Below are positions 54,715 through 62,321 of a DNA stretch of 64,000 bases, piece by piece. A program made the position numbers and the translations under genes. The stretch comes from Streptomyces griseoincarnatus (GTDB taxonomy: Bacteria > Actinomycetota > Actinomycetes > Streptomycetales > Streptomycetaceae): positions 1-64,000 of the forward strand of contig BMTH01000010.1 of the NCBI GenBank assembly GCA_014649575.1, given 5' to 3'. Position 1 is the first letter of the stretch; the number at the start of each line of letters is the position of its first letter. Under the pieces are notes generated by a model. The model saw nothing but the letters and a program-made list of their open reading frames with translations. It did not search any database and had not been told where the DNA came from.

Positions 54715-55242
54715 ATGCAGTGGACGAAACAGAACGAACAGCCTGTGTACTCAAACCGCTGGTTCAGCGTCAATCTCGCAGATGTCGAACTCCCGGACGG
54801 CCGGCACCTCGACCACTTCCTCATACGGCTGAGGCCCGTCGCCGTGGCCACGGTCGTCAACGACGCCAACGAGGTCCTGCTGCTGTGGCGGCACCGCTTC
54901 ATCACCGACAGCTGGGGCTGGGAACTCCCGGCGGGCGTGGTGGAGGACGGCGAGGACATCGCCGACGCGGCGGCCCGGGAACTGGAGGAGGAGACCGGCT
55001 GGCGCCCGGGCCCCCTGCACCACCTGATGAGCGTGGAGCCGTCCAACGGCCTCACCGACGCCCGCCACCACATCTACTGGTCCGACGAGGGCGAGTACGT
55101 CGGCGACCCCGTCGACGCGTTCGAGTCGGACCGTCGTGAATGGGTCCCCCTGAAGGTGGTCCCGGATCTGGTCACCCGCGGCGAGGTGCCCGGGGCCAAC
55201 ATGGCAGCCGCCCTGCTCCTCCTGCACCACCTGCGCCTCTAG
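54715..55242 (+). CDS. NUDIX hydrolase
   Basis: A 175-residue NUDIX enzyme. The Nudix box starts at about residue 74, GVVEDGEDIADAAARELEEETG (Gx5Ex7REUxEExG), and the surrounding elements are VVNDANEVLLLWRHR and SWGWELPAG. It resembles ADP-ribose pyrophosphatase-type members more than MutT, but the substrate is not certain. The ATG at 54715 is preceded by GGAAGGCGG. Confidence 0.92.
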   Translation: MQWTKQNEQPVYSNRWFSVNLADVELPDGRHLDHFLIRLRPVAVATVVNDANEVLLLWRHRFITDSWGWELPAGVVEDGEDIADAAARELEEETGWRPGPLHHLMSVEPSNGLTDARHHIYWSDEGEYVGDPVDAFESDRREWVPLKVVPDLVTRGEVPGANMAAALLLLHHLRL

Positions 55243-55446
55243 GAGCCGTCGCCTGCCTCGCCGCCCGCGGCCCGGGCGTCGTCGGCACGCACGTCCCGGC
55301 GCTGCTCGCCCTGGCCCGGCGCCCCGCCCGCAACCCCGCGCCGCGCGCCCCGCTCACCCACCGCCGGCGGGCGCTCGGCGGAAACACCTCGGGCCCCGGG
55401 CCGCACGACCGGCCAGGGACCCGAGGAGGAGCGAAGGCTCGTACGG
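55243..55446. other. Intergenic region, possible gene remnant
   Basis: A 204-bp gap between convergent genes. One frame (from about 55248) shows strong third-position GC bias for about 45 codons (ACLAARGPGVVGTHVPALLALARRP) but lacks a start and a recognisable family. It may be a decayed coding remnant or chance. Confidence 0.3.
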
Positions 55447-56307
55447 TCACTCGTAGGAGTAGAAGCCCGACCCCGTCTTGCGGCCCAGGCGGCCCGCGTC
55501 CACCATGCGCTGGAGCAGCGGGGGAGCCGCGTACAGGGGCTCCTTGTACTCCTCGTACATCGAGTACGCGACCGAGGCGACCGTGTCCAGGCCGATCAGG
55601 TCGGAGAGCTTGAGCGGGCCCATCGGGTGGGCGCAGCCCATCTCCATGCCGTTGTCGATGTCCTCGCGGCTGGCGATGCCCGACTCGAACATCCGGATCG
55701 CGGAGAGCAGGTAGGGGATCAGCAGCGCGTTGACCACGAAGCCGGAGCGGTCCTGGGCGCGGATCGCGTGCTTGCCCAGCACCTTCTCGGTGAAGACCTG
55801 CGCGCGGCTCAGGGTGCCCTCGGAGGTGGTGAGCGCCGGGATCAGCTCGACCAGCTTCTGCACCGGGGCCGGGTTGAAGAAGTGGATGCCGATGACGTGG
55901 TCCGGGCGGGACGTGGCGACGGCCAGCTTCACCAGCGGGATGGACGAGGTGTTCGACGCCAGGATCGCGTCGGGGCGGGTCACCACCTGGTCGAGCACCT
56001 GGAAGATCTCCGTCTTCACCTGCTCGTTCTCGACGACGGCCTCGATCACCAGATCACGGTCGGCGAACTCGCCGAGGTCCGTGGTGAAGGTCAGCCGGGC
56101 CTGCGTGGCCTCCAGCTCCTCGTCGCTGATCTTGCCGCGCTCCGCCGCCTTCGTCAGGGAGTTGAACAGCCGGGTACGGCCGATCTCCAGGGCTTCGCCG
56201 GTGGTCTCGGCGACCTTGACGTCCAGCCCGGAACGGGCGCACACCTCGGCGATACCCGCGCCCATCTGACCGCAGCCCACCACTCCGACGCGTTCGATGT
56301 CGGTCAC
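55447..56307 (-). CDS. 3-hydroxybutyryl-CoA dehydrogenase
   Basis: A 286-residue enzyme that oxidises or reduces 3-hydroxybutyryl-CoA with NAD(P). The Rossmann motif GVVGCGQMGAG is at residues 8-18, and SNTSS, HFFNPAPVQKLVELI and GFVVNALLIPYLLSAIRM follow, with GPLKLSDLIGLD near the end. The GTG start at 56307 gives MTDIERVGVVG. Length is typical. It converges with the NUDIX gene. Confidence 0.95.
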   Translation of the reverse strand: MTDIERVGVVGCGQMGAGIAEVCARSGLDVKVAETTGEALEIGRTRLFNSLTKAAERGKISDEELEATQARLTFTTDLGEFADRDLVIEAVVENEQVKTEIFQVLDQVVTRPDAILASNTSSIPLVKLAVATSRPDHVIGIHFFNPAPVQKLVELIPALTTSEGTLSRAQVFTEKVLGKHAIRAQDRSGFVVNALLIPYLLSAIRMFESGIASREDIDNGMEMGCAHPMGPLKLSDLIGLDTVASVAYSMYEEYKEPLYAAPPLLQRMVDAGRLGRKTGSGFYSYE

Positions 56308-56470
56308 ATCGTCCCTTTCGCTACTGCCTACGGCTGTGGCAGGGTGCCGGGTCCCGGCGCCTGCTCCGTTCGTGCACGTTACTCCGAAGTATCGATGATC
56401 GATCGCGGGGGTGGGGCATCCTGGCCGGGGGACCCGCCCTGACCAGGCGGTTCCGGGACGATCGTGACAG

Positions 56471-57760
56471 ATGTCGCCACAGCGGAGTCAGGGGGCGAGG
56501 GTGCAGGTGTCACGCAGGGGCTTCGCGGCGGCGGCACTGGCCGCGCTGGCGACGACGGCGCAGGGGTCCGCCGCGCCGCCGCCGGCGCGGGACACGGGCA
56601 CGGCGGGCGGGCCCGGACGGGGAGGCGCGGCGAGCGGTGAGATGCGGGGCGTGTGGGTGGCCACCGTCACCAACCGGGACTGGCCGTCACGGCCCGGCCT
56701 GGGCGCACGCCAACAGCGCGCCGAACTGCTCGCCCACCTCGACACGGCCGTCCGCGCCCGCCTCAACACCGTGATGCTCCAGGTGCGGCCCACCGCCGAC
56801 GCGCTGTGGCCGTCGCCGCACGAGCCGTGGTCGCAGTACCTCACCGGCACACAGGGCACCGACCCCGGCTGGGACCCGCTCGGCACGGCGGTCGCGGAGG
56901 CGCACGCCCGCGGCCTGGAGCTGCACGCCTGGTTCAACCCGTACCGGGTCGCCCTGCACGCCGATCCCACGCGGCTCGCGGCCTCCCACCCGGCGCGCCG
57001 CAACCCCGGCTGGGTGATCCCGTACGGCGGGAAGCTGTACTACGACCCGGGGCTGCCCGAGGTCCGGGTGTTCGTGCGGGAGGCGATGCTGGACGCGGTA
57101 CGGCGCTACCCGGTCGACGGGGTGCATTTCGACGACTACTTCTACCCGTACCCGGTGGCCGGGCAGACCTTCGACGACGACGCCGCCTACGACCGGTACG
57201 GGGCCGCCTTCCCCGACCGCGCGGCCTGGCGGCGGGACAACGTCGACCGGCTGGTCCACGAGACGGCCGAGGCGATCCGGACGATCCGCCCCGGTACGCG
57301 TTTCGGCATCAGCCCCTTCGGGGTGTGGCGCAACGCCGACGTCGACGAGCGGGGCTCCGCCACCCGCGCGGGCGTGCAGTCGTACGACGACCTGCACGCG
57401 GACACGCGGAAGTGGGCGCGGGAGAACTGGATCGACTACATCTGCCCGCAGCTGTACTGGAACATCGGCTTCGCCGCGGCCGACTACGCGAAGCTGCTGA
57501 CCTGGTGGGCCGACGTCGTGCGCGGCTCGGGCACGCAGCTGTACGCGGGGGAGGCGCTGTACAAGGCGGGGGACCCGGCGCAGCCCGCCGCCTGGCAGGA
57601 CCCCGCCGAGCTGTCCCGTCACCTCACGCTGGCGAAGAAGTACCCCGAGGTGCGGGGGCACGTGTTCTTCGCGGCGCGCGAGGTGACGGCCGATCCGGTC
57701 GGGGCCATGGCACGGGTGGTGGCCGACCACTACGGCCGGCCCGCCGGGTCCCCGTCCTGA
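56471..57760 (+). CDS. Tat-exported glycosidase-like protein (GHL10 family)
   Basis: A 429-residue extracellular protein of the glycosyl-hydrolase-like 10 family. The N-terminus is a twin-arginine signal (SRRGFAAAALAAL ending AQGSA), so tatA/tatC in this window are the likely export route. The catalytic-like domain (residues 55-425) contains MRGVWVATVTNRDW, AWFNPYRVALHADPTRL, VDGVHFDDYFYPYP, WRRDNVDRLV and ICPQLYWNIGFAAADYAKLLTWW. These proteins act on polysaccharides or peptidoglycan in related bacteria; the substrate is not established. Its stop is directly adjacent (0 bp) to the stop of the next gene on the other strand. Confidence 0.9.
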   Translation: MSPQRSQGARVQVSRRGFAAAALAALATTAQGSAAPPPARDTGTAGGPGRGGAASGEMRGVWVATVTNRDWPSRPGLGARQQRAELLAHLDTAVRARLNTVMLQVRPTADALWPSPHEPWSQYLTGTQGTDPGWDPLGTAVAEAHARGLELHAWFNPYRVALHADPTRLAASHPARRNPGWVIPYGGKLYYDPGLPEVRVFVREAMLDAVRRYPVDGVHFDDYFYPYPVAGQTFDDDAAYDRYGAAFPDRAAWRRDNVDRLVHETAEAIRTIRPGTRFGISPFGVWRNADVDERGSATRAGVQSYDDLHADTRKWARENWIDYICPQLYWNIGFAAADYAKLLTWWADVVRGSGTQLYAGEALYKAGDPAQPAAWQDPAELSRHLTLAKKYPEVRGHVFFAAREVTADPVGAMARVVADHYGRPAGSPS

Positions 57761-57961
57761 TCAGTGCCGGGTCACGACCTCCCGGTGCCGGATCTCGGTG
57801 TCGGGGCCGGGGGAGCAGATGCCCTCGTGCCCGTCCTCGAACCGGACCCGGTACGGCGGGTCGCCGTCCCGGCCGAGCACTTCGACGATCTCGCCGACCT
57901 TGTCGTGCTGGCCGACCACCCTGCCGTGCTGGACAAGTCGGTCACCCTCGGTTGCGCGCAT
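57761..57961 (-). CDS. DUF1918 protein
   Basis: A 66-residue DUF1918 protein: MRATEGDRLVQHGRVVGQHDKVGEIVEVLGRDGDPPYRVRFEDGHEGICSPGPDTEIRHRE. It has the small SH3-like beta-barrel pattern. Function is unknown. The ATG at 57961 is used because homologues start there; an upstream in-frame ATG exists at 58060. Its stop abuts the glycosidase-like gene stop. Confidence 0.85.
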   Translation of the reverse strand: MRATEGDRLVQHGRVVGQHDKVGEIVEVLGRDGDPPYRVRFEDGHEGICSPGPDTEIRHREVVTRH

Positions 57962-58159
57962 CGTCGCCTCCTCACCTGACGGGAGCAGCGGTCCATGCTC
58001 CTTCGAGTCTACGGCGGGCGCCCCAGGACGGCAGCGGTCCGGCCGCGATGCCGGGGGCACGCGGCCGGGTCTGATCCTTCTCGACGGCTGCGCGTGCCGG
58101 GCGCCGTGTCCCCGCCGTCCCGGCCCTGCCGCGCCCTGTCCAGCCGGCCGCGTCCGCGA

Positions 58160-59077
58160 CTACCCCCGCGCCCGCTGTGTCACCGCGATGCACACCAGGA
58201 CGGCGAGAGCCGTCACCGGGGCCGCCCACGGGAGGTGTTCGCCCAGGAGGAAGACCGACCAGAACAGGGTCAGCAGGGGCTGCGCGAGCTGGAGTTGGCT
58301 GGCTTTCGGGACGCCGATGGAGGCCATGCCCCGGTACCAGACGATCAGGCCGAGGAACTGGGAGCCCGCCGCCACCCACAACAGGCCGGTCACGCTGTGC
58401 GCGGTGATGTGGACCGGCTCCGCGGTCAGGGCCACCGCGGCCACCGGCACCGTGAGCGGCATGCACAGCACCAGCGCCCAGCCGATGACCTGCCAGCCCG
58501 GCATGGCGCCGGCCAGCCGACCGCCCTCGGTGTAGCCGGCCGCGCAGATCAGCAGGGCGCCGAAGAGGTACACGTCCGCCGTCGTCAGCGCGCCCCCGCT
58601 CTGCTGCACGGTGAACGCCACCACCGCCGCCGCGCCGGCCAGGGCCGCCGCCCAGAAGGTGCGCGAGGGGCGCGAGCCCGTCCGCAGGGACGACAAGAGG
58701 GCCGTGGTGAGCGGCAGCAGGCCGACGACGACAGCGGCGTGCGCCGTCGTGGACGTCTGCAGCGCCAGCGTGGTCAGCATCGGGAAGCCGAGCACCACCC
58801 CCGCCGCGACCACCGCGAGCCCCGCCCAGTGGCGGCGGGCGGGGAGCGGCACACGCAGGGCCAGCAGACAGCCGCCGGCGATCACCGCCGCGAGCACGCT
58901 GCGCACCGCCACCAGCGACCAGGGGCCGAAGCCCTCGAGGCCCCAGGCGGTGGCGGGGAAGGTCAGGGAGAAGGCGACCACTCCGAGGGCGGCCTGGAGG
59001 GTGCCAAAGCCACGGCCCTGCGAGGGAGCGGGAACTGCTATCGGACCTGCGGCAGTAGCGCTACTCTGTGCTCTCAT
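58160..59077 (-). CDS. EamA-family drug/metabolite transporter
   Basis: A 305-residue transporter with ten predicted membrane helices in two EamA repeats (about 30-150 and 165-300), including FSLTFPATAWGLEGFGPWSLVAVRSVLAAV and PLLTLFWSVFLLGEHLPWAAPVTALAVLVC. It is divergent from the MocR gene, and the two ATG codons overlap in a CATG. The substrate is unknown; co-regulation by the MocR protein is likely. Confidence 0.9.
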   Translation of the reverse strand: MRAQSSATAAGPIAVPAPSQGRGFGTLQAALGVVAFSLTFPATAWGLEGFGPWSLVAVRSVLAAVIAGGCLLALRVPLPARRHWAGLAVVAAGVVLGFPMLTTLALQTSTTAHAAVVVGLLPLTTALLSSLRTGSRPSRTFWAAALAGAAAVVAFTVQQSGGALTTADVYLFGALLICAAGYTEGGRLAGAMPGWQVIGWALVLCMPLTVPVAAVALTAEPVHITAHSVTGLLWVAAGSQFLGLIVWYRGMASIGVPKASQLQLAQPLLTLFWSVFLLGEHLPWAAPVTALAVLVCIAVTQRARG

Positions 59078-59141
59078 GCAAGAGAGTAGCAGCGTCGGTG
59101 AACTGGCGGAACAGCTCCGACAGGAGCTGGACCGCTACTCT
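59054..59141. promoter_or_regulatory. MocR-type operator cluster at the EamA/MocR start
   Basis: AGTAGCGCTACT (59054-59065) is a 12-bp perfect palindrome. GCTACTCT (59060-59067) and AGAGTAGC (59083-59090) form an inverted repeat with 15-bp spacer that surrounds the overlapping start codons, and another GCTACTCT lies inside the MocR gene at 59134-59141. The repeated half-site strongly suggests a regulator binding region. Confidence 0.7.
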
Positions 59142-60512
59142 CCCGGTGAGAAGCTCCCGTCCAGCCGTGCCCTCGTCGAGCGGTTCCGGGTCAGCCCCGT
59201 GACCGTCTCCCGGGCCCTGGCGCGGCTCGCCGCCGAGGGGCTGGTCGTCACCCGCCCCGGCGCCGGCGCCTTCCGCGCCCGGCCCCGCACACCGGCCGCC
59301 CTCACCGGCGACACCTCCTGGCAGGAGGTCGCCCTCAGTGCCGACGGCGCCGCCGACCTCGTCCCGCGCTCGGTCGACGCGTCCGGCGTCCTCGTCTCGC
59401 TCGCCGCCCCCGCGCCCGGGGTGATCGAGTTCAACGGCGGCTATCTGCACCCCTCGCTCCAGCCGGAGCGCGCCATGGCCGCCGCGCTGGCCCGCGCCGG
59501 ACGCAGGCCGGGGGCGTGGGGGAGGCCGCCCATGGAGGGACTGCCCGAGCTGCGCGAATGGTTCGCGCGTGCCGTCGGCGGACCCGTGACGGCGGCCGGG
59601 GTGCTGGTCACCGCGGGCGGACAGTCCGCCCTCACCACCGCCCTGCGCGCCCTCGCCCCGCCCGGCGCGCCCGTCCTCGTCGAGTCGCCCACCTACCCCG
59701 GCATGCTCGCCATCGCCCGCGCCGCCGGACTCCGCCCGGTGCCCGTCCCGGTCGACGCCGACGGCGTACGCCCGTCCCTGCTCGCCGACGCCTTCCGTGC
59801 GACCGGCGCCCGCGTCTTCGTCTGCCAGCCCCTCTTCCAGAACCCGACCGGCGCCGTCCTCGCCCCCGAGCGCCGCGCCGAGGTGCTGCGCATCGCCCGG
59901 CAGGCCGGCGCGTTCGTCGTCGAGGACGACTTCGTACGGCGGCTCGTGCACGAGGACGCGGGCCCGCTGCCCCGCCCGCTCGCCGCCGACGACCCCGACG
60001 GCGTGGTGGTGCACGTCAGCTCGCTGACCAAGGCCACCTCGCCCAGCTTCCGGGTGAGCGCCCTCGCCGCGCACGGCCCGGTGCTGGAGCGGCTGCGGGC
60101 CATCCAGATCGTCGACACCTTCTTCGTGCCGCGCCCGCTCCAGGAGGCCACCCTGGAACTCGTCGGCTCGTCCGCCTGGCCCCGCCACCTGCGCTCCATC
60201 GCCGCCGCCCTGCGCACCCGCCGCGACGCCATGACCGCCGCGCTCCGCCTCCAGCTGCCCGCCCTCGCCCTGCCGCACGTCCCCTCCGGCGGGTACCACC
60301 TGTGGCTGCGCCTCCCCGACGGCGTGTCCGAGTCCGCCCTGACCGCCGCCGCCCTGCGCGCGGGAGTCGCCGTCACCCCAGGACGCCCCTACTTCAGCGC
60401 CGAACCGCCCGCAGGACACCTGCGTCTGAGCTTCGCCGCCGTGGCCGGCACGGGCGAGATCACGGAGGGCGTGCACCGGCTGCGGACGGCCTGGTCCCAG
60501 GTGGTGGGATAA
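59076..60512 (+). CDS. MocR-family regulator (GntR-HTH fused to aminotransferase domain)
   Basis: A 478-residue MocR protein. Residues 5-70 are a GntR-type winged helix (LPSSRALVERFRVSPVTVSRALARLAAEGLV), and residues 110-478 are a fold-I aminotransferase-like domain (VTAGGQSALTTALRAL, VESPTYPGML, CQPLFQNPTGAVL, SSLTKATSPSFRVSALAA with the PLP lysine, PSGGYHLWLRLPDGV). MocR proteins sense PLP or PLP-amino-acid adducts. The ATG at 59076 (MQESSSVGELAEQL) overlaps the EamA start codon. It probably controls the divergent transporter. Confidence 0.94.
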   Translation: MQESSSVGELAEQLRQELDRYSPGEKLPSSRALVERFRVSPVTVSRALARLAAEGLVVTRPGAGAFRARPRTPAALTGDTSWQEVALSADGAADLVPRSVDASGVLVSLAAPAPGVIEFNGGYLHPSLQPERAMAAALARAGRRPGAWGRPPMEGLPELREWFARAVGGPVTAAGVLVTAGGQSALTTALRALAPPGAPVLVESPTYPGMLAIARAAGLRPVPVPVDADGVRPSLLADAFRATGARVFVCQPLFQNPTGAVLAPERRAEVLRIARQAGAFVVEDDFVRRLVHEDAGPLPRPLAADDPDGVVVHVSSLTKATSPSFRVSALAAHGPVLERLRAIQIVDTFFVPRPLQEATLELVGSSAWPRHLRSIAAALRTRRDAMTAALRLQLPALALPHVPSGGYHLWLRLPDGVSESALTAAALRAGVAVTPGRPYFSAEPPAGHLRLSFAAVAGTGEITEGVHRLRTAWSQVVG

Positions 60513-60552
60513 GGGGTCGACGCCCGCCGCGACCTGCTGCCAGCATCGGCGC

Positions 60553-60996
60553 ATGACTGCCGACCCGCGCCTGCCCGAGGGCTACGAGATCTCCACCGAC
60601 CCCGCCCGGACCGACGCCGCCACGGTGCACCGGTGGCTGTCCACCGACGCGTACTGGGCCCTCGGTCGCGCCCGCGAGACACAGGACAAGGCGATCGCCG
60701 GCTCGCTCAACTTCGGCGTGTACGACACGGTCACCGGCGCGCAGGTGGCGTACGCCCGTGTCGTCACCGACCGGGCCACCTTCGCCTGGCTGTGCGACGT
60801 GTACGTGGACCCCGCCGTCCGCGGCAAGGGACTCGGCACCGCGCTCGTCACCGCGGTACGGGACGAGGTGCGCGGGTACGGCGTACGGCGGGTGCTGCTC
60901 GCCACGCACGACGCGCACGAGGTGTACGCGCCCATCGGGTTCCGGCCACTGGAGCGGCCGGACCAGTGGATGGCGCTCATCTTCGAACAGGCCTGA
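60553..60996 (+). CDS. GNAT-family N-acetyltransferase
   Basis: A 147-residue acetyltransferase. The acetyl-CoA-binding motif A is VDPAVRGKGLGTALVTAV, and the upstream strand VAYARVVTDRATFAWLCDVYV and C-terminal YAPIGFRPLERPDQWMAL fit the fold. Start at ATG 60553. The substrate is not determined. Confidence 0.9.
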   Translation: MTADPRLPEGYEISTDPARTDAATVHRWLSTDAYWALGRARETQDKAIAGSLNFGVYDTVTGAQVAYARVVTDRATFAWLCDVYVDPAVRGKGLGTALVTAVRDEVRGYGVRRVLLATHDAHEVYAPIGFRPLERPDQWMALIFEQA

Positions 60997-61128
60997 CGCC
61001 GGCTCCGGTGGCCGCGTAGGGCCGGGTTGCGCCATATGCCCCCGGCGGAGGGTGAGGGTAGCACCACCGAGCGTCACGACCGGCCGGCACCTCTTGACCC
61101 GCCGACCCTTGCGGCTGACCATCGCCGC

Positions 61129-61722
61129 ATGGCACTTCGGGTCACGTTCGTCGCCGCAGCGGGGAGCTCCACGGTGCTGTCCGAGCGCTTCGAGGACTCC
61201 CGGCCTCTGGACCAGGCCGGATGGAGCGAGGTGCAACGCGTCGCGCACGAACTGCTTCCCCTGGCCGCGGCCGACCTGCGTTACTGCTCCCCGGCCCCGC
61301 GCAGCCGCGCGACCGGGGAAGGGCTCGGCTACGCGCCGCTCGTCCAGCTCGCCCTGCGCGACTGCGACATGGGGCGCTGGCGCGGACTGACCCTCGGCGA
61401 GGCGATGGCCCGTGAGCCGGAGGCGGTGGACGCCTGGCTGGCCGACCCGCGGTCCGCGAGCCACGGCGGGGAGTCCCTGCTGGACTTCATCGGACGCGTC
61501 GGCAACTGGCTCGACACCCGGCCCGCCGAGGACGGCTGCCGGGTGGTCGCGGTGGCCGAGCCGTCGGTGATCCGCGCGGCGCTCGTCTACGCGCTGAAGG
61601 CGCCGCCCGCCACCTACTGGAACATCGACGTCCGCTCCCTGTCGACGATCGGCGTCGCCGGACGGCCGGGCCGCTGGAGCCTGCGGCTGGAAAGCGTCTC
61701 GGCCCAGCCCCTGCGCGCCTAG
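61129..61722 (+). CDS. Degenerate histidine-phosphatase-fold protein
   Basis: A 197-residue protein with the histidine phosphatase fold but not its catalytic residues. The N-terminal RHG motif is replaced by AAAG (ALRVTFVAAAGSST), and the C-terminal catalytic-His strand reads VAVAEPSVIRAALVYAL, where His is expected. SPAPRSRATGEGLG and DCDMGRWRGLTLGE align with other conserved segments. It is probably a pseudo-phosphatase or binding protein. The ATG at 61129 is the first plausible start. Its TAG overlaps the convergent gene's stop in CTAG. Confidence 0.82.
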   Translation: MALRVTFVAAAGSSTVLSERFEDSRPLDQAGWSEVQRVAHELLPLAAADLRYCSPAPRSRATGEGLGYAPLVQLALRDCDMGRWRGLTLGEAMAREPEAVDAWLADPRSASHGGESLLDFIGRVGNWLDTRPAEDGCRVVAVAEPSVIRAALVYALKAPPATYWNIDVRSLSTIGVAGRPGRWSLRLESVSAQPLRA

Positions 61723-62168
61723 GGCACGTCCTCGCGCACGTAGTCCGTGACGAGTTCCAGGTCCTTCGCCGGGCCCCGCACTCGCCAGACCGTGCGCCAG
61801 TGGTCTGCGTCCCGGACGGTGAACTCGCCCCGGTAGAGGTCGGCCGAGCAGGGGTGGTCGGCGATGTGCCGGCCGGAGCCGAGGTCCAGGCCGTGGAAGA
61901 AGCGGCCGTCCGCGAACCGCACGTCCGCCGTGCCGTCCGGGCCGCGCAGGAAGCGGAGCGTGCGCTCGGCGGGCCGGGTGACGCCCCGCCAGGTGAAGTC
62001 GCCGGACTCCCGCTGGAGCAGGCCGTCGCCGTCTCCGAGCGGCTCGAACACCACGGTTCCGGTGAACCACCCCTCGTCCCCGCTCGCGAGGTCCCGCACG
62101 ACCCGCTCGGCCCGCCAGGCGCCGCCCAGATACGCCAGTACGTCGGGTACCGGCCAGAACTCGCCCAT
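61719..62168 (-). CDS. DUF6314-like protein
   Basis: A 149-residue protein that looks like a lipocalin-type beta-barrel (DVLAYLGGAWRAERVVRDLASGDEGWFTGTVVF, FTWRGVTRPAERTLRFLRGP, GRFFHGLDLGSGRHIADHPCSADLYRGEFTV). I assign it to the DUF6314-like group with moderate confidence; its function is unknown. The ATG at 62168 (MGEFWPVPDVLAYLGG) starts the barrel directly. It overlaps the convergent gene by 4 bp, sharing CTAG as both stop codons. Confidence 0.8.
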   Translation of the reverse strand: MGEFWPVPDVLAYLGGAWRAERVVRDLASGDEGWFTGTVVFEPLGDGDGLLQRESGDFTWRGVTRPAERTLRFLRGPDGTADVRFADGRFFHGLDLGSGRHIADHPCSADLYRGEFTVRDADHWRTVWRVRGPAKDLELVTDYVREDVP

Positions 62169-62321
62169 GGCGTCCCGCTCTCCCGTGCTCTCTCGTACTC
62201 CGCCGTGCCGCACGCCCCATTGACGTGCTCCTGCCCCCTCCCTATCTTGCCGTTCGAAGTGCTGCACAGCGTCCGACATTGCGAACAGCCGCCCATCTCC
62301 CCCCAGAGCCGCGGAGTACTC

